Source of the DNA: Ectopseudomonas chengduensis
GTDB taxonomy: Bacteria > Pseudomonadota > Gammaproteobacteria > Pseudomonadales > Pseudomonadaceae
Assembly: GCF_015712065.1 (NCBI RefSeq)
Contig: NZ_JACFYZ010000011.1
Location: forward strand, 62,001 to 126,000
Reading direction: 5' to 3'
Length of the DNA stretch: 64,000 nucleotides
A model generated the notes under the pieces. That model was not told the DNA's origin and did not search any database. It was given only the letters and a program-made list of their open reading frames with translations. Below, piece after piece: positions 7,882 to 16,407 of this stretch. The position numbers and the translations under genes are program-made. Position 1 is the stretch's first letter. Each line of letters opens with the position of its first letter.

Positions 7882-9621
7882 ATGCGCTCCACTGCCTTCA
7901 ATCAACGCCTGCTGCGCGGCCAGACACCCTCCTACGAGCGTCTGCAGGCACGCCTGGCCGAGGATCACACCAGCCAGCCCAGTCAACCGCAAGCCATCCA
8001 TTGCGGCTGGGGCCGCCTGCTGATCGGCCATACCTACCCCGACGCCACGGCGCTGGCCGAATCCCTGCTGGGCGAACAGCCCGGCGAACGCGATATCGCG
8101 CTTTACGTGGCCGCACCGCATCAGGTGCTGGCGCATGCGCCGCAGCAACTGTTCCTCGACCCCTCCGACACCCTGCGCCTGTGGTTCACCGACTACCGCC
8201 CGGCGCGTCGCAGCTTCCGTGGTTTCCGCATTCGCCGGGCGCAGAACGACGCGGACTGGCAGGCGATCAACTGCCTGTACCAGACCCGCGGCATGCTGCC
8301 GATCGACCCGGCCAAACTCACGCCCTACAACGAGGGCGGCCCGACCTACTGGCTGGCCGAGGACGAAGACAGCGGCGCGGTGATCGGCAGCGTCATGGGC
8401 CTCAACCACCAACGCGCCTTCCGTGACCCGGAAAACGGCAGCAGCCTCTGGTGTCTGGCGGTCGACCCGCAATGCAGCCGCCCGGGCGTCGGCGAGGTGC
8501 TGGTCCGTCATCTGATCGAGCACGGCATGAGCCGTGGCCTGAGCTACCTCGACCTGTCGGTGCTGCATGACAACAAGCAGGCCAAGAAGCTCTACGCCAA
8601 GCTCGGCTTCCGCGAACTGCAGACCTTCAGCCTCAAGCGCAAGAACGGCATCAACCAGCCGCTGTTCCTCGGCCCTGGCCCGCAGGCTGAGCTCAACCCC
8701 TATGCCCGCATCATCGTCGACGAGGCGCTGCGCCGCGGCATCGAAGTGCAGGTGGACGACGCCGAAGCCGGGCTGTTCACCCTCAGCCACGGCGGTCGAC
8801 GCATCCGTTGCCGCGAATCGCTGTGCGACTTGACCAGCGCCGTGAGCATGACCCTGTGCCAGGACAAGCGCCTGACTCATCGCGCTCTGTCGCGCGCCGA
8901 CCTCAGCGTGCCGGCGCAGCGCCTGGCCGGTAGCGCCGAAGACAATGCCACTTTTCTCGCCGAGCATGGCTCGGTGGTGGTCAAGCCGGTCGACGGCGAA
9001 CAAGGCCAGGGCGTGGCAGTTGATCTGCGCACGCCGGGCGAGGTGCAGGAAGCCATCGAGCGTGCCCGCGTGTTCGACCAGCGCGTACTGCTGGAGAGTT
9101 ATCACGAAGGCCACGACCTGCGCGTGCTGGTGATCGGCTACGAGGTAGTGGCCGCGGCCATCCGCCGCCCGGCCGAAATCATTGGCGATGGCCGCCACAG
9201 CATCGGCAAGCTGATCGATGCGCAGAGCCGTCGGCGCAAGGCCGCCACCGGCGGCGAAAGTCGCATCCCCAAGGACGCCGAAACCCTGCGCACCCTGCAC
9301 GGTGCCGGCCTCGACTACGACAGCGTGTTGCCCGCCGGTGAGCGTCTGGCCGTGCGCAAGACCGCCAACCTGCACACCGGCGGTACCCTGGAGGATGTAA
9401 CCGCGATCCTCCATCCGGCCCTGCGTGACGCCGCCATCAAGGCTGCGCGCGCGCTGGAAATACCTGTGGTCGGCCTCGACCTGCTGGTGCCCGCCGCCGA
9501 CCAGCCGCAATACGTGTTCATCGAAGCCAACGAGCGCGCCGGCCTGGCCAACCACGAACCGCAACCCACCGCCGAGCGCTTCGTCGATCTGCTGTTCCCG
9601 CTCAGCCAGAGGCCGAGCTGA
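7882..9621 (+). CDS. ngg: N-acetylglutaminylglutamine synthetase (GNAT plus ATP-grasp fusion)
   Basis: A 579-residue two-domain enzyme. Residues about 115-260 form a GNAT acetyltransferase (SLWCLAVDPQCSRPGVGEVL acetyl-CoA loop, then a YAKLGFREL end). The C-terminal half is an ATP-grasp ligase (VVKPVDGEQGQGVAVDL, then FIEANERAGLANHEP). Together they would acetylate glutamine and join a second glutamine to give the NAGGN backbone. ATG 7882 (MRSTAFNQ) follows CAGGGA at 8-9 nt; in-frame starts further upstream run into the asnO coding region. Confidence 0.92.
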   Translation: MRSTAFNQRLLRGQTPSYERLQARLAEDHTSQPSQPQAIHCGWGRLLIGHTYPDATALAESLLGEQPGERDIALYVAAPHQVLAHAPQQLFLDPSDTLRLWFTDYRPARRSFRGFRIRRAQNDADWQAINCLYQTRGMLPIDPAKLTPYNEGGPTYWLAEDEDSGAVIGSVMGLNHQRAFRDPENGSSLWCLAVDPQCSRPGVGEVLVRHLIEHGMSRGLSYLDLSVLHDNKQAKKLYAKLGFRELQTFSLKRKNGINQPLFLGPGPQAELNPYARIIVDEALRRGIEVQVDDAEAGLFTLSHGGRRIRCRESLCDLTSAVSMTLCQDKRLTHRALSRADLSVPAQRLAGSAEDNATFLAEHGSVVVKPVDGEQGQGVAVDLRTPGEVQEAIERARVFDQRVLLESYHEGHDLRVLVIGYEVVAAAIRRPAEIIGDGRHSIGKLIDAQSRRRKAATGGESRIPKDAETLRTLHGAGLDYDSVLPAGERLAVRKTANLHTGGTLEDVTAILHPALRDAAIKAARALEIPVVGLDLLVPAADQPQYVFIEANERAGLANHEPQPTAERFVDLLFPLSQRPS

Positions 9622-9635
9622 CTCTTCTCCCCCGG

Positions 9636-9659
9636 CCCTCTCCCATATGCGGGAGAGGG
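9636..9659. repeat. Hairpin CCCTCTCCC/GGGAGAGGG between ngg and the peptidase gene
   Basis: A perfect 9-bp stem (9636-9644 with 9651-9659) around ATATGC, followed by AAAA. It is a repeat-like hairpin in an otherwise co-directional operon. Confidence 0.6.
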
Positions 9660-9684
9660 GAAAACCCAACGCCGAGGAGCTTGC

Positions 9685-10884
9685 ATGCAACAACTACCCG
9701 AACCCGATCTCGACTACATGCAGAAGGTGCTGCTGGAGATGCTTGCCATCCCCAGCCCCACCGGTTTCACCGACACTATCGTGCGCTACGTCGCCGAGCG
9801 TCTCGAAGAACTGGAAATCCCTTTCGAGCTGACCCGCCGTGGCACCATCCGCGCCACCCTGCGCGGGCGTCAGAGCGAGTACGAACGTTTCGACCGTGCC
9901 GTTTCCGTGCACCTCGACACCATTGGCGCCATCGTCCGCGAGATCAAGGACAACGGTCGTCTCGGCCTGGCGCCGGTGGGCTGCTGGTCGAGCCGTTTCG
10001 CCGAGGGCAGCCGCGTCAGCCTGTTCACCGACAACGGCGTGATTCGCGGCAGCGTGCTACCGCTGATGGCATCGGGGCACGCCTTCAACACCGCCGTCGA
10101 CACCATGCCGATCAGTTGGGATCACGTCGAGCTGCGTCTGGACGCCTACTGCGCCACCCGTGCCGATTGCGATTCATTGGGCGTTTGCGTTGGTGATTTC
10201 GTCGCCTTCGATCCGCTGCCGGAGTTTTCCGAGAGCGGCCATATCAGCGCCCGTCACCTCGACGACAAGGCTGGCGCCGCCGCGCTGCTGGCGTCACTCA
10301 AGGCGATTCGTGATCAGGGTCTGCAACCGATGATCGACTGCCACCCGCTGTTCACCATCACCGAAGAGGTCGGCTCCGGCGCTGCTGCCGCCCTGCCCTG
10401 GGATGTCAGTGAGTTCGTCGGCATCGACATCGCTCCGGTCGCGCCAGGCCAGCAGTCCAGCGAGCACGCCGTCAGCGTGGCCATGCAGGACTCCGGTGGC
10501 CCCTATGACTATCACCTGTCACGCCAGTTGCTGCGCCTGGCGGCCGAACAGGAAGTACCGGTACGCCGCGACCTGTTTCGCTACTACCACAGCGACGCGC
10601 AATCGGCGGTCACCGCCGGCCATGACATTCGCACCGCGCTACTGGCGTTCGGCTGCGACGCCACCCATGGCTATGAACGCACCCATATCGACAGCCTCAA
10701 GGCCTTAAGCCGCCTGCTTACCGCCTACATGATGAGCCCGCCGGTATTCGCCAGTGACGCCCAGCCGGCACAGGGTTCGCTGGAGCGCTTCAGCCATCAG
10801 CTGGAGCACGATGCGCAGATGGAAAGCGATACCCGCGTCCCACCGGTGGACAGCCTGGTCGGGCAACATGATCGGGACGCTTGA
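9685..10884 (+). CDS. M42-family peptidase of the NAGGN osmoprotectant locus
   Basis: A 399-residue cocatalytic metallopeptidase. Metal-binding and catalytic motifs are visible: VHLDTIGA, the bridging aspartate region SARHLDDKAGAAALL, and catalytic glutamates in TITEEVGSGAAAAL. A late His lies in THGYERTH. The start follows GAGGAG by 8 nt. It is the third gene of the osmolyte operon and could trim or recycle the dipeptide NAGGN when osmotic stress ends; that role is an inference from location. Confidence 0.88.
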   Translation: MQQLPEPDLDYMQKVLLEMLAIPSPTGFTDTIVRYVAERLEELEIPFELTRRGTIRATLRGRQSEYERFDRAVSVHLDTIGAIVREIKDNGRLGLAPVGCWSSRFAEGSRVSLFTDNGVIRGSVLPLMASGHAFNTAVDTMPISWDHVELRLDAYCATRADCDSLGVCVGDFVAFDPLPEFSESGHISARHLDDKAGAAALLASLKAIRDQGLQPMIDCHPLFTITEEVGSGAAAALPWDVSEFVGIDIAPVAPGQQSSEHAVSVAMQDSGGPYDYHLSRQLLRLAAEQEVPVRRDLFRYYHSDAQSAVTAGHDIRTALLAFGCDATHGYERTHIDSLKALSRLLTAYMMSPPVFASDAQPAQGSLERFSHQLEHDAQMESDTRVPPVDSLVGQHDRDA

Positions 10885-10925
10885 AGGCTTCGGCGCATAA
10901 AGGCAAAGTGACGCAAAAGGACGAC

Positions 10926-10949
10926 AGGGGAGCATCAGCTCCCCTTTTT
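10926..10949 (+). terminator. Intrinsic terminator of the asnO-ngg-peptidase operon
   Basis: AGGGGAGC (10926-10933) pairs with GCTCCCCT (10938-10945) across an ATCA loop and is followed by TTTTT. It lies 42 nt after the peptidase stop. Confidence 0.88.
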
Positions 10950-11042
10950 CTGGCCTGCAGTCAGTGGCCAACCTTCGGGCCGTCGCCAAGCGACGTTGAA
11001 CATGACTCCCGGCCATTTCCCATGGCCCTCTGAGGTTCACGG

Positions 11043-13793
11043 ATGCCTCGCCTTTGTCTGGCCTTATTGCTGTTCTGGCTTGCCTGCCCAAGTTGGGCCC
11101 TTACACCTGCGCCGCTGGATAGCGACGACCTGCGCCTATCCCTGGGCCCTTATACCGGCTATTACGAAGACGTGGACGGCACCCTCAGCGTCGAGCAGGT
11201 GCGAGCCCTGGATGACGAAGCTTTCCGCAAACCCGGCGGCGAGCACGCCAACCTTGGCAAGAATGCATCGGTGTGGTGGTTCAAGACTCGCCTGGTCAAT
11301 ACGCTGGAGCATGAGCTGGGCGGCTATCTCGAAGTCAACTATCCGCTGCTCGATCGCCTCCAGGTTCACCTGATCGGCCCCGACGGCAAGCACCTGGAAC
11401 AGGAAAGCGGCGACAGCTTCGCCTTTTCCCAGCGGCCGGTGCAGGTACGCAACTTCTGGTTTCCCATGCAGTTGGAGCCTGGCGTCAACACCCTGCTGAT
11501 CCGCGTGGAAACCAGCAGCACGGTGTTCGTGCCGCTGTTCTTCGCCACCTACGGTGCCAGCGCGGCGGCGCAGGAGAACCTGATGGGCTTCAACGGCGCG
11601 TTCTACGGCGTGCTGTTCGCCATGTTCTGCTACAACCTGTTCCTCTACCTGTCGCTGCGCGAGTCGGCCTATCTCTGGTACCTGGCCTACAACCTCAACG
11701 TCGGTCTGCTCGCGGCCTGCTTCGACGGCATGCTGTTCAAGTTGCTACCCGAGCACGTGGCCTTTCAGTCGGTCAGCATCTACATCCTGATGTACGTGCA
11801 CTGCCTCACGGCGATCCAGTTCAGCCGCCATTTCCTGCATGCACGCCAGTATTTCCCGCGTCTGGACACCGGCCTGCGCCTGCTGATGCTGATCTGCGTC
11901 GGCTGCCTGCTGTCGGTGCCGCTAATCGGCTTCGCCGCCTGGAACATCCTGGCCAGCGTCACCGTGTCCTTGGTCTCGCTGATCCTGCTGCTGACCGGCA
12001 TCTACGTGTGGCGTCGCGGCGTGCGCTATGGCTCCTATTACACCCTGGCCTGGGCCATCCTGCTGTTCGCCTTCATCCAGGCCACCACCGGCTCGCTGGG
12101 CCTGGAAGTGTTTGGCGTATTCGGCGCCACGGTGGTGAAGATCGGCGTGACCATCGAACTGATCACCCTGTCCATCGGTCTTGCCGACCGCATCAACCTG
12201 CTCAAGGAAGAAGGCTTCCAGTCGCGCCGTGCGGCCGAGCAAGCCGCCTTCGAGAACCAGGCCAAGAGCCGCTTCCTGGCCAAGATGAGCCACGAGATCC
12301 GCACTCCGCTCAACGGCGTGCTGGGCATGCTGCAGCTGCTGCGCGAAACGCCTCTGGATCGCAGCCAGCGCTTCTACGTCAACACCATTTCCAGCTCCGG
12401 CAGTTCGTTGATGGCGGTGATCAACGACATCCTCGACTACGCCCGTATCGAGTCCGGCAAGCTCAGCCTGGAGCAGATCGAGTTCGATCTTGAAGAGATG
12501 ATTTCCGAGACGCTCAGCCTGTTCACCGGCCAGGCCCTGGACAAACGCCTGCGCCTATACATCAGCCTGGAAAACGGCGTGCCACGACGCATTCAGGGTG
12601 ACCCGACGCGGCTCAAGCAGGTGCTGATGAACCTGCTGAGCAACGCTCTTAAGTTCACTGCCGAAGGCCATGTGGCGGTCAGCGTCAGCCGCCGCAGTGA
12701 CAGCCATGGCAGGCCGCATCTGGTGATCGCCGTCAGCGACAGTGGCATCGGCATCAGCGAGCAGGCACTGGCGCAATTGTTCGAATCCTTCGCCCAGGGT
12801 GATTCCAGCACCACCCGCCGTTATGGCGGCAGCGGTCTGGGGCTGGCCATCAGCAAGGAACTGGTGGAAATGATGGGCGGTAGAATCGAAGTGCAGAGCA
12901 CCCTGGGCCAGGGCACCCGCTTCGCCTTCGACATGCCTCTGCTGGCCGAACAGGACACCCCCGACGAGCTCAGCCGTCTGCTGGCCGGACGCACCGCCCT
13001 GCTCGCCTCGCTCGACGGCCTTGGTCTGGATGCCATGAGCCGCCTGCTCGGACGCTGGGGCATGCGTACCGAGCGCTGCCAGACGCCGGAGCGCTTGCAG
13101 GACTATCTGGAGGATTTCGCCGCGCCGCCGCTGCTGGTGCTGATGGCGCCCTGGCCTGGTGGCGTCAACCACTGGCTTGACTCGCTGCGGCCCAAGCTGC
13201 AGCCGCAGCAGCGCGTGCTGCTGGTCTGCCCGCCCGAGGCCTGCCAGCAACTGCCAGCGAGCCACAAACTACGCCTGCAACACCTGGCCCAGCCAGTGGC
13301 GATCAACGCACTGCGCCAGGCCTTGAACGGGCTGTATGAAGAACCCAGAGCACAGGTACATCAGTTGGTCAGAGAAATACGCAGCGACAACAGCGAAGCC
13401 CCCTGCATTCTGGTGGCAGAGGACAACCCGGTGAACCAATTGGTGGTTCAGGGCTTTTTGAAAAAACGTGGCTACAGCGTGCGCCTGGTCACCGACGGCC
13501 AGGCGGCGGTGGATGAATACGGTCGCGATCCGGCTGCCGTGCACTTGATCCTGATGGACTGCGAGATGCCGGTGATGGACGGCTTCGAAGCCACCCGGCA
13601 GATTCGCCGCCTGGAGCGCAGCCGGCAACTCGCCGCCGTGCCCATCATCGCGCTGACCGCGCATATCCTCGAAGAGCACCGCCAACACGGCCTGGATGCC
13701 GGTATGGACGATTTCCTCGGCAAACCGCTGGACAGTGGCCTGCTCTACAGCACCCTGGAGCGCCACCTCAAGCGGCCCGGCATGGTGCACTGA
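11043..13793 (+). CDS. 7TMR-DISM hybrid sensor histidine kinase/response regulator
   Basis: A 916-residue hybrid kinase. After a signal peptide (ends PSWA, residue 19) comes a periplasmic 7TMR-DISMED2-type domain (about 30-165), then seven membrane helices (about 180-390). A HisKA domain follows with phospho-accepting His417 in MSHEIRTPLNG, then a HATPase domain with DSGIGI and YGGSGLGLAI. The C-terminal receiver domain has Asp839 in LMDCEMP and Lys in GKPL. No output domain is present, so it must pass phosphate to another protein. It follows the osmolyte operon as PA3462 does, which suggests a role in osmotic sensing. Confidence 0.92.
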   Translation: MPRLCLALLLFWLACPSWALTPAPLDSDDLRLSLGPYTGYYEDVDGTLSVEQVRALDDEAFRKPGGEHANLGKNASVWWFKTRLVNTLEHELGGYLEVNYPLLDRLQVHLIGPDGKHLEQESGDSFAFSQRPVQVRNFWFPMQLEPGVNTLLIRVETSSTVFVPLFFATYGASAAAQENLMGFNGAFYGVLFAMFCYNLFLYLSLRESAYLWYLAYNLNVGLLAACFDGMLFKLLPEHVAFQSVSIYILMYVHCLTAIQFSRHFLHARQYFPRLDTGLRLLMLICVGCLLSVPLIGFAAWNILASVTVSLVSLILLLTGIYVWRRGVRYGSYYTLAWAILLFAFIQATTGSLGLEVFGVFGATVVKIGVTIELITLSIGLADRINLLKEEGFQSRRAAEQAAFENQAKSRFLAKMSHEIRTPLNGVLGMLQLLRETPLDRSQRFYVNTISSSGSSLMAVINDILDYARIESGKLSLEQIEFDLEEMISETLSLFTGQALDKRLRLYISLENGVPRRIQGDPTRLKQVLMNLLSNALKFTAEGHVAVSVSRRSDSHGRPHLVIAVSDSGIGISEQALAQLFESFAQGDSSTTRRYGGSGLGLAISKELVEMMGGRIEVQSTLGQGTRFAFDMPLLAEQDTPDELSRLLAGRTALLASLDGLGLDAMSRLLGRWGMRTERCQTPERLQDYLEDFAAPPLLVLMAPWPGGVNHWLDSLRPKLQPQQRVLLVCPPEACQQLPASHKLRLQHLAQPVAINALRQALNGLYEEPRAQVHQLVREIRSDNSEAPCILVAEDNPVNQLVVQGFLKKRGYSVRLVTDGQAAVDEYGRDPAAVHLILMDCEMPVMDGFEATRQIRRLERSRQLAAVPIIALTAHILEEHRQHGLDAGMDDFLGKPLDSGLLYSTLERHLKRPGMVH

Positions 13794-13856
13794 GAGAACT
13801 CGCAGCAGGGCGCCCTCTGGCTCTATCATGGGCGCCAATAACTGGAGTCACTCGTT

Positions 13857-14108
13857 GTGCTGATCCCCGCTGAGCTGCTGCAAGCCGATACCCTCACCGC
13901 CCTGATCGAAGACTTCGTCACCCGCGACGGTACCGATAACGGCGATGAAACCCCGCTGGAAACCCGCGTGCAGCGCGTACGCCGCGCCCTGGACAAGGGC
14001 GAGGCGGTGATCGTCTTCGACCCTGACAGCCAGCAGTGCCAACTGGCGATGAAGCGTGACGTACCCAAGGAATGGCTGGAGGCCTTGCAGCAATCGCTCA
14101 GTGATTGA
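13857..14108 (+). CDS. yheU: YheU-family small protein
   Basis: An 83-residue protein beginning MLIPAELLQADTLTALIEDFVTRDGTDNG, the conserved N-terminus of the YheU (UPF0270) family. The start is GTG at 13857, with GGAG about 9 nt upstream. No enzymatic motif is visible and the family function is unknown. Its 3' end overlaps the convergent glycosylase gene by 11 nt. Confidence 0.85.
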   Translation: MLIPAELLQADTLTALIEDFVTRDGTDNGDETPLETRVQRVRRALDKGEAVIVFDPDSQQCQLAMKRDVPKEWLEALQQSLSD

Positions 14109-14769
14109 CCGTGTGCGCCAGCATCACCGATAGCTGGCACAGCGGCCGACCGCTCTCGGCCTGCCACTGGTTGAAGGCGGCCTGTACGGCAGCCAGGTCT
14201 TTCAGACTGGTCGGCGCCTTGTCGATCACGCCCTGCGCCTTGAGCGCGGCGACCATGTCATCGGTAGGGACGAAGGTGTCCTTGCCCACCATACGCAGGA
14301 AGCGCGGCGCCGACAGGCCGCCAAGCTGACTGCCATGCTTGGCCAGGTATTTCCACAGGCCGACGATATCGGTCACCGGCCAATCGGCGATCAAGGTGCC
14401 GAAGCTGCCTTTTTCACGACGGACATCGAGGATGAACTGAGCGTTGCGCGGCACGCTTTTGAGCTTGCCCAGGTGGCGAATCAGCCGCGCATCCTGCATC
14501 AGGTTCTCCAGGCGCTCGGCGCCCATCAGCACCACCTTCTCCGGGTCGAAGCCGAAGAACACCTCCTCGAACGCCGGCCACTTGGCGTCCACCAGGCTGT
14601 GCTTGAGGCCGGCGCGAAAGATGCGCAGGCTGATCAGCGACAGGTAGCGGTTATCGCTCAGCGCCCGCAGTTCCGCATCGCTGCGCGGCTGCGGCAGCAT
14701 GGCCTCCAGTGCCTTGGCCGAGCCGAAACGGTTGAGGCAGAACTCGTGCAGCCACTTGTAATCACGCAT
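14098..14769 (-). CDS. DNA-3-methyladenine glycosylase I-like protein
   Basis: A 223-residue protein with features of the adenine glycosylase (Tag) superfamily: an N-terminal helix-rich stretch, the WPAFEEVFFGFDPEKV segment with conserved acidic residues, and LWKYLAKHGSQLGG near residue 140. It would excise 3-methyladenine from alkylated DNA. It lacks the classical Tag N-terminal zinc-site cysteine seen in E. coli Tag, so it belongs to a divergent subgroup. Tail-to-tail with yheU. Confidence 0.75.
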   Translation of the reverse strand: MRDYKWLHEFCLNRFGSAKALEAMLPQPRSDAELRALSDNRYLSLISLRIFRAGLKHSLVDAKWPAFEEVFFGFDPEKVVLMGAERLENLMQDARLIRHLGKLKSVPRNAQFILDVRREKGSFGTLIADWPVTDIVGLWKYLAKHGSQLGGLSAPRFLRMVGKDTFVPTDDMVAALKAQGVIDKAPTSLKDLAAVQAAFNQWQAESGRPLCQLSVMLAHTVNH

Positions 14770-14849
14770 GAATCGAATCCTTCATGAAACGGATGACGAA
14801 GCCTGCACGCAGCACGCCGAACACTCAAGTCCCTGAGCGGTGACGTGCA

Positions 14850-14905
14850 CGTAGGGCGGGTGCAACCCGCCAATCAAGGACTGGCGGGTTACACCCGCCC
14901 TACCC
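14850..14905. repeat. Inverted repeat at the 3' end of the DAHP synthase gene
   Basis: GTAGGGCGGGTGCAACCCGCC and GGCGGGTTACACCCGCCCTAC are inverted arms around an 11-nt centre. The right arm overlaps the last codons of the DAHP synthase gene. It is REP-like (family D) and could also end or stabilise that transcript. Confidence 0.7.
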
Positions 14906-15958
14906 GCGCAAACGCTCGGCGGCCTGGCGCAGCGCCGCTTCGGTGCCTTCCCAGCCCAGGCAGCCATCAGTGATCGACACGCCGTAACGCAGCTCGCCGG
15001 AAAGCGCCTGGCAACCGTCGAACAGGTGGCTCTCCAGCATCACCCCGCGCAGGCTGGCATCCCCGGCCAGGCGCTGGTCGATCACGCTGTCCAGCACCGC
15101 CGGCTGGCGCAGCGGGTCCTTGCCGCTGTTGGCATGGCTGCAGTCGACCATGATGCGCGGCGCAATGCCCTGGCGCTGCAAAGCCTCCCGTGCAGCGGCG
15201 ACACTGGCGGCATCATGATTCGGCGCGCCGTGGCCACCACGCAGCACCAGGTGGGTGTCGGGGTTGCCAGCGGTGTGCAGCAGGGCCGGATGGCCGAGGT
15301 CGTCGATGCCAAAGTGCTGATGCGGGTGCGCCGCCGAGCGCATGGCGTCGCAGGCGATGCCGACGCTGCCGTCGGTACCGTTCTTGAAGCCCACCGGCAG
15401 ATCCAGGCCGCTGACCATCTCGCGATGCACCTGCGACTCGCTGGTACGTGCGCCGATCGCCGCCCAACCGAGCAGGTCGTCGAAGTAACCGGCGGCCATC
15501 GGCTGCAACAGCTCGGTGGCCAGCGGCAGGCCGCGAGCGAGGATATCCAGCATCAGTTGCCGCGACTGGCGCAAGCCTTCGGCCATATCGCCACTGCCAT
15601 CGAGATGCGGGTCGTACAGCAGCCCCTTCCAGCCCACGGTGGTACGTGGTTTCTCCACGTAGGCGCGCATCACCAGCAGCAGTTGGTCGTCGACCTGCGG
15701 CGCCAGCTCGGCCAGGCGCTCGGCGTATTCGAGGGCGCTGGTGCGGTCATGCAGGGAACAGGGGCCGACCACCACCAGCAGGCGCGAGTCACGGCCATCG
15801 AGCACGGCGCGGATGGCGTCACGGTCGGCGGCAATACGTTCGGCAAGCGTGGCAGACAACGGCAGGCGTTGACGCAGTACGGCAGGGCTGGGCAGCGGCT
15901 GGGCGCTGCGGCGGGCGATGGTGGTGACGGTGGAAGCGAGTTGAGCGGAGCTGTTCAT
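14900..15958 (-). CDS. Class I 3-deoxy-7-phosphoheptulonate (DAHP) synthase
   Basis: A 352-residue enzyme that condenses phosphoenolpyruvate and erythrose-4-phosphate, the first step of the shikimate pathway. Family motifs are clear: VVVGPCSLHDRTSALEYAERL, RAYVEKPRTTVGWKGLLYDP, GARTSESQVHREMVSGL, GFKNGTDGSV, DCSHANSGKDP. It is the AroF/G/H class; which amino acid inhibits it cannot be read directly. Two aromatic-rich mini-ORFs and an intrinsic terminator lie immediately upstream, so transcription attenuation by aromatic amino acids is likely. Confidence 0.93.
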   Translation of the reverse strand: MNSSAQLASTVTTIARRSAQPLPSPAVLRQRLPLSATLAERIAADRDAIRAVLDGRDSRLLVVVGPCSLHDRTSALEYAERLAELAPQVDDQLLLVMRAYVEKPRTTVGWKGLLYDPHLDGSGDMAEGLRQSRQLMLDILARGLPLATELLQPMAAGYFDDLLGWAAIGARTSESQVHREMVSGLDLPVGFKNGTDGSVGIACDAMRSAAHPHQHFGIDDLGHPALLHTAGNPDTHLVLRGGHGAPNHDAASVAAAREALQRQGIAPRIMVDCSHANSGKDPLRQPAVLDSVIDQRLAGDASLRGVMLESHLFDGCQALSGELRYGVSITDGCLGWEGTEAALRQAAERLRG

Positions 15959-16002
15959 GATCTGGCGGTTCCTTGGCCGGCGCGGTCGATGCCGCAGCGG
16001 CG

Positions 16003-16092
16003 CTAACTGAGTGTTCGTTGCAAGGGTGTCAGGGCGGTGGTGACGCTGCTAAATCGCCAGTCGTAGCGGTAGTTGCGGTAATAACGGTTCAT
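16003..16092 (-). CDS. Second aromatic-rich leader peptide (29 aa) before DAHP synthase
   Basis: ATG at 16092 opens a 29-codon ORF that begins MNRYYRNYRYDWRF: four Tyr, one Trp and one Phe in the first 14 residues. A GAGGA ribosome binding site lies 7-8 nt upstream. The stop (TAG, 16003-16005) is 45 nt before the DAHP synthase ATG. It lies downstream of the terminator at 16136-16169, so it is translated only from read-through transcripts. It could add a translational control step; no T-rich terminator follows it. Confidence 0.65.
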   Translation of the reverse strand: MNRYYRNYRYDWRFSSVTTALTPLQRTLS

Positions 16093-16135
16093 CTGTGAGT
16101 CCTCGATCTGTGGCCGTTTTTCGGCCGGAAAAAAC

Positions 16136-16169
16136 AAAACCCCCGGTCGGGTTGCCGACCGGGGGTTTT
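16136..16169 (-). terminator. Attenuator terminator in the DAHP synthase leader
   Basis: A perfect 11-bp GC-rich stem, CCCCCGGTCGG (16140-16150) with CCGACCGGGGG (16155-16165), has a 4-nt loop. It is extended by AAAA/TTTT and followed on the minus strand by TTTTGTTTTTT. It lies 57 nt after the stop of the 43-aa leader and 178 nt before the DAHP synthase start, the placement expected of an amino-acid attenuator. Confidence 0.85.
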
Positions 16170-16216
16170 CTGGAAAACGTCTCTGGTGGCGACCCTGGTG
16201 TCTCAGGCCGCCTGTG

Positions 16217-16251
16217 GGGTATCAGGCGCGCCTGTGGCTAAACCAATACCC
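16217..16251 (-). promoter_or_regulatory. Candidate pause/antitermination hairpin overlapping the aromatic codons
   Basis: On the RNA, GGGUAU (16251-16246, the Gly-Tyr codons of the leader) can pair with AUACCC (16222-16217). Inside is the palindrome CAGGCGCGCCTG. A ribosome stalled at the Tyr/Phe/Trp codons would cover the first arm. I could not identify a good pairing between the second arm and the terminator stem, so the full antiterminator is not shown. Confidence 0.4.
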
Positions 16252-16353
16252 AAAGAAATAATACGCTGCCGCCACAAGCGCCTGCGCACGAGCCAACGCG
16301 GCGCGCGAGGCACCGGCTTGCAGCATGGACAGGAGGTTGAGACTGGCGGACAT
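16222..16353 (-). CDS. Aromatic leader peptide (43 aa) of the DAHP synthase attenuator
   Basis: ATG at 16353 with GGAG 6 nt upstream opens a 43-codon ORF. Codons 31-38 read YYFFGYWF (16240-16263): three Tyr, three Phe and one Trp within eight codons, shortly before the stop at 16222. The terminator follows 57 nt later. This is the standard layout of a ribosome-mediated attenuator such as pheA or trp leaders, here sensing several aromatic amino acids together. The first 30 residues are Ala/Leu-rich and look unremarkable. Confidence 0.75.
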   Translation of the reverse strand: MSASLNLLSMLQAGASRAALARAQALVAAAYYFFGYWFSHRRA

Positions 16354-16377
16354 GGAATTCTCCAAAGCGATGGCCGA

Positions 16378-16407
16378 ACCATACTCCAGGCCTTTGCGGC
16401 CTGGCAA
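16378..16407 (-). promoter_or_regulatory. Promoter with embedded palindrome upstream of the aromatic leader
   Basis: On the minus strand, TTGCCA (16407-16402) and TATGGT (16383-16378) are separated by 18 nt. Transcription would begin close to 16371, giving an 18-nt 5' UTR before the leader ATG. A perfect 7-bp inverted repeat, CCAGGCC-gcaaa-GGCCTGG (16386-16404), overlaps the -35 and could be a repressor site. Confidence 0.5.

Noticed and set aside
11043..13793. Idea that the hybrid kinase has two receiver domains
   Set aside because: Only one phospho-acceptor aspartate motif (LMDCEMP) is present; the segment at residues about 650-770 lacks receiver motifs.
16140..16165. Terminator of ttcA
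   Set aside because: It is 300 nt beyond the ttcA stop and follows an aromatic leader ORF with its own promoter, so attenuator is the better reading.
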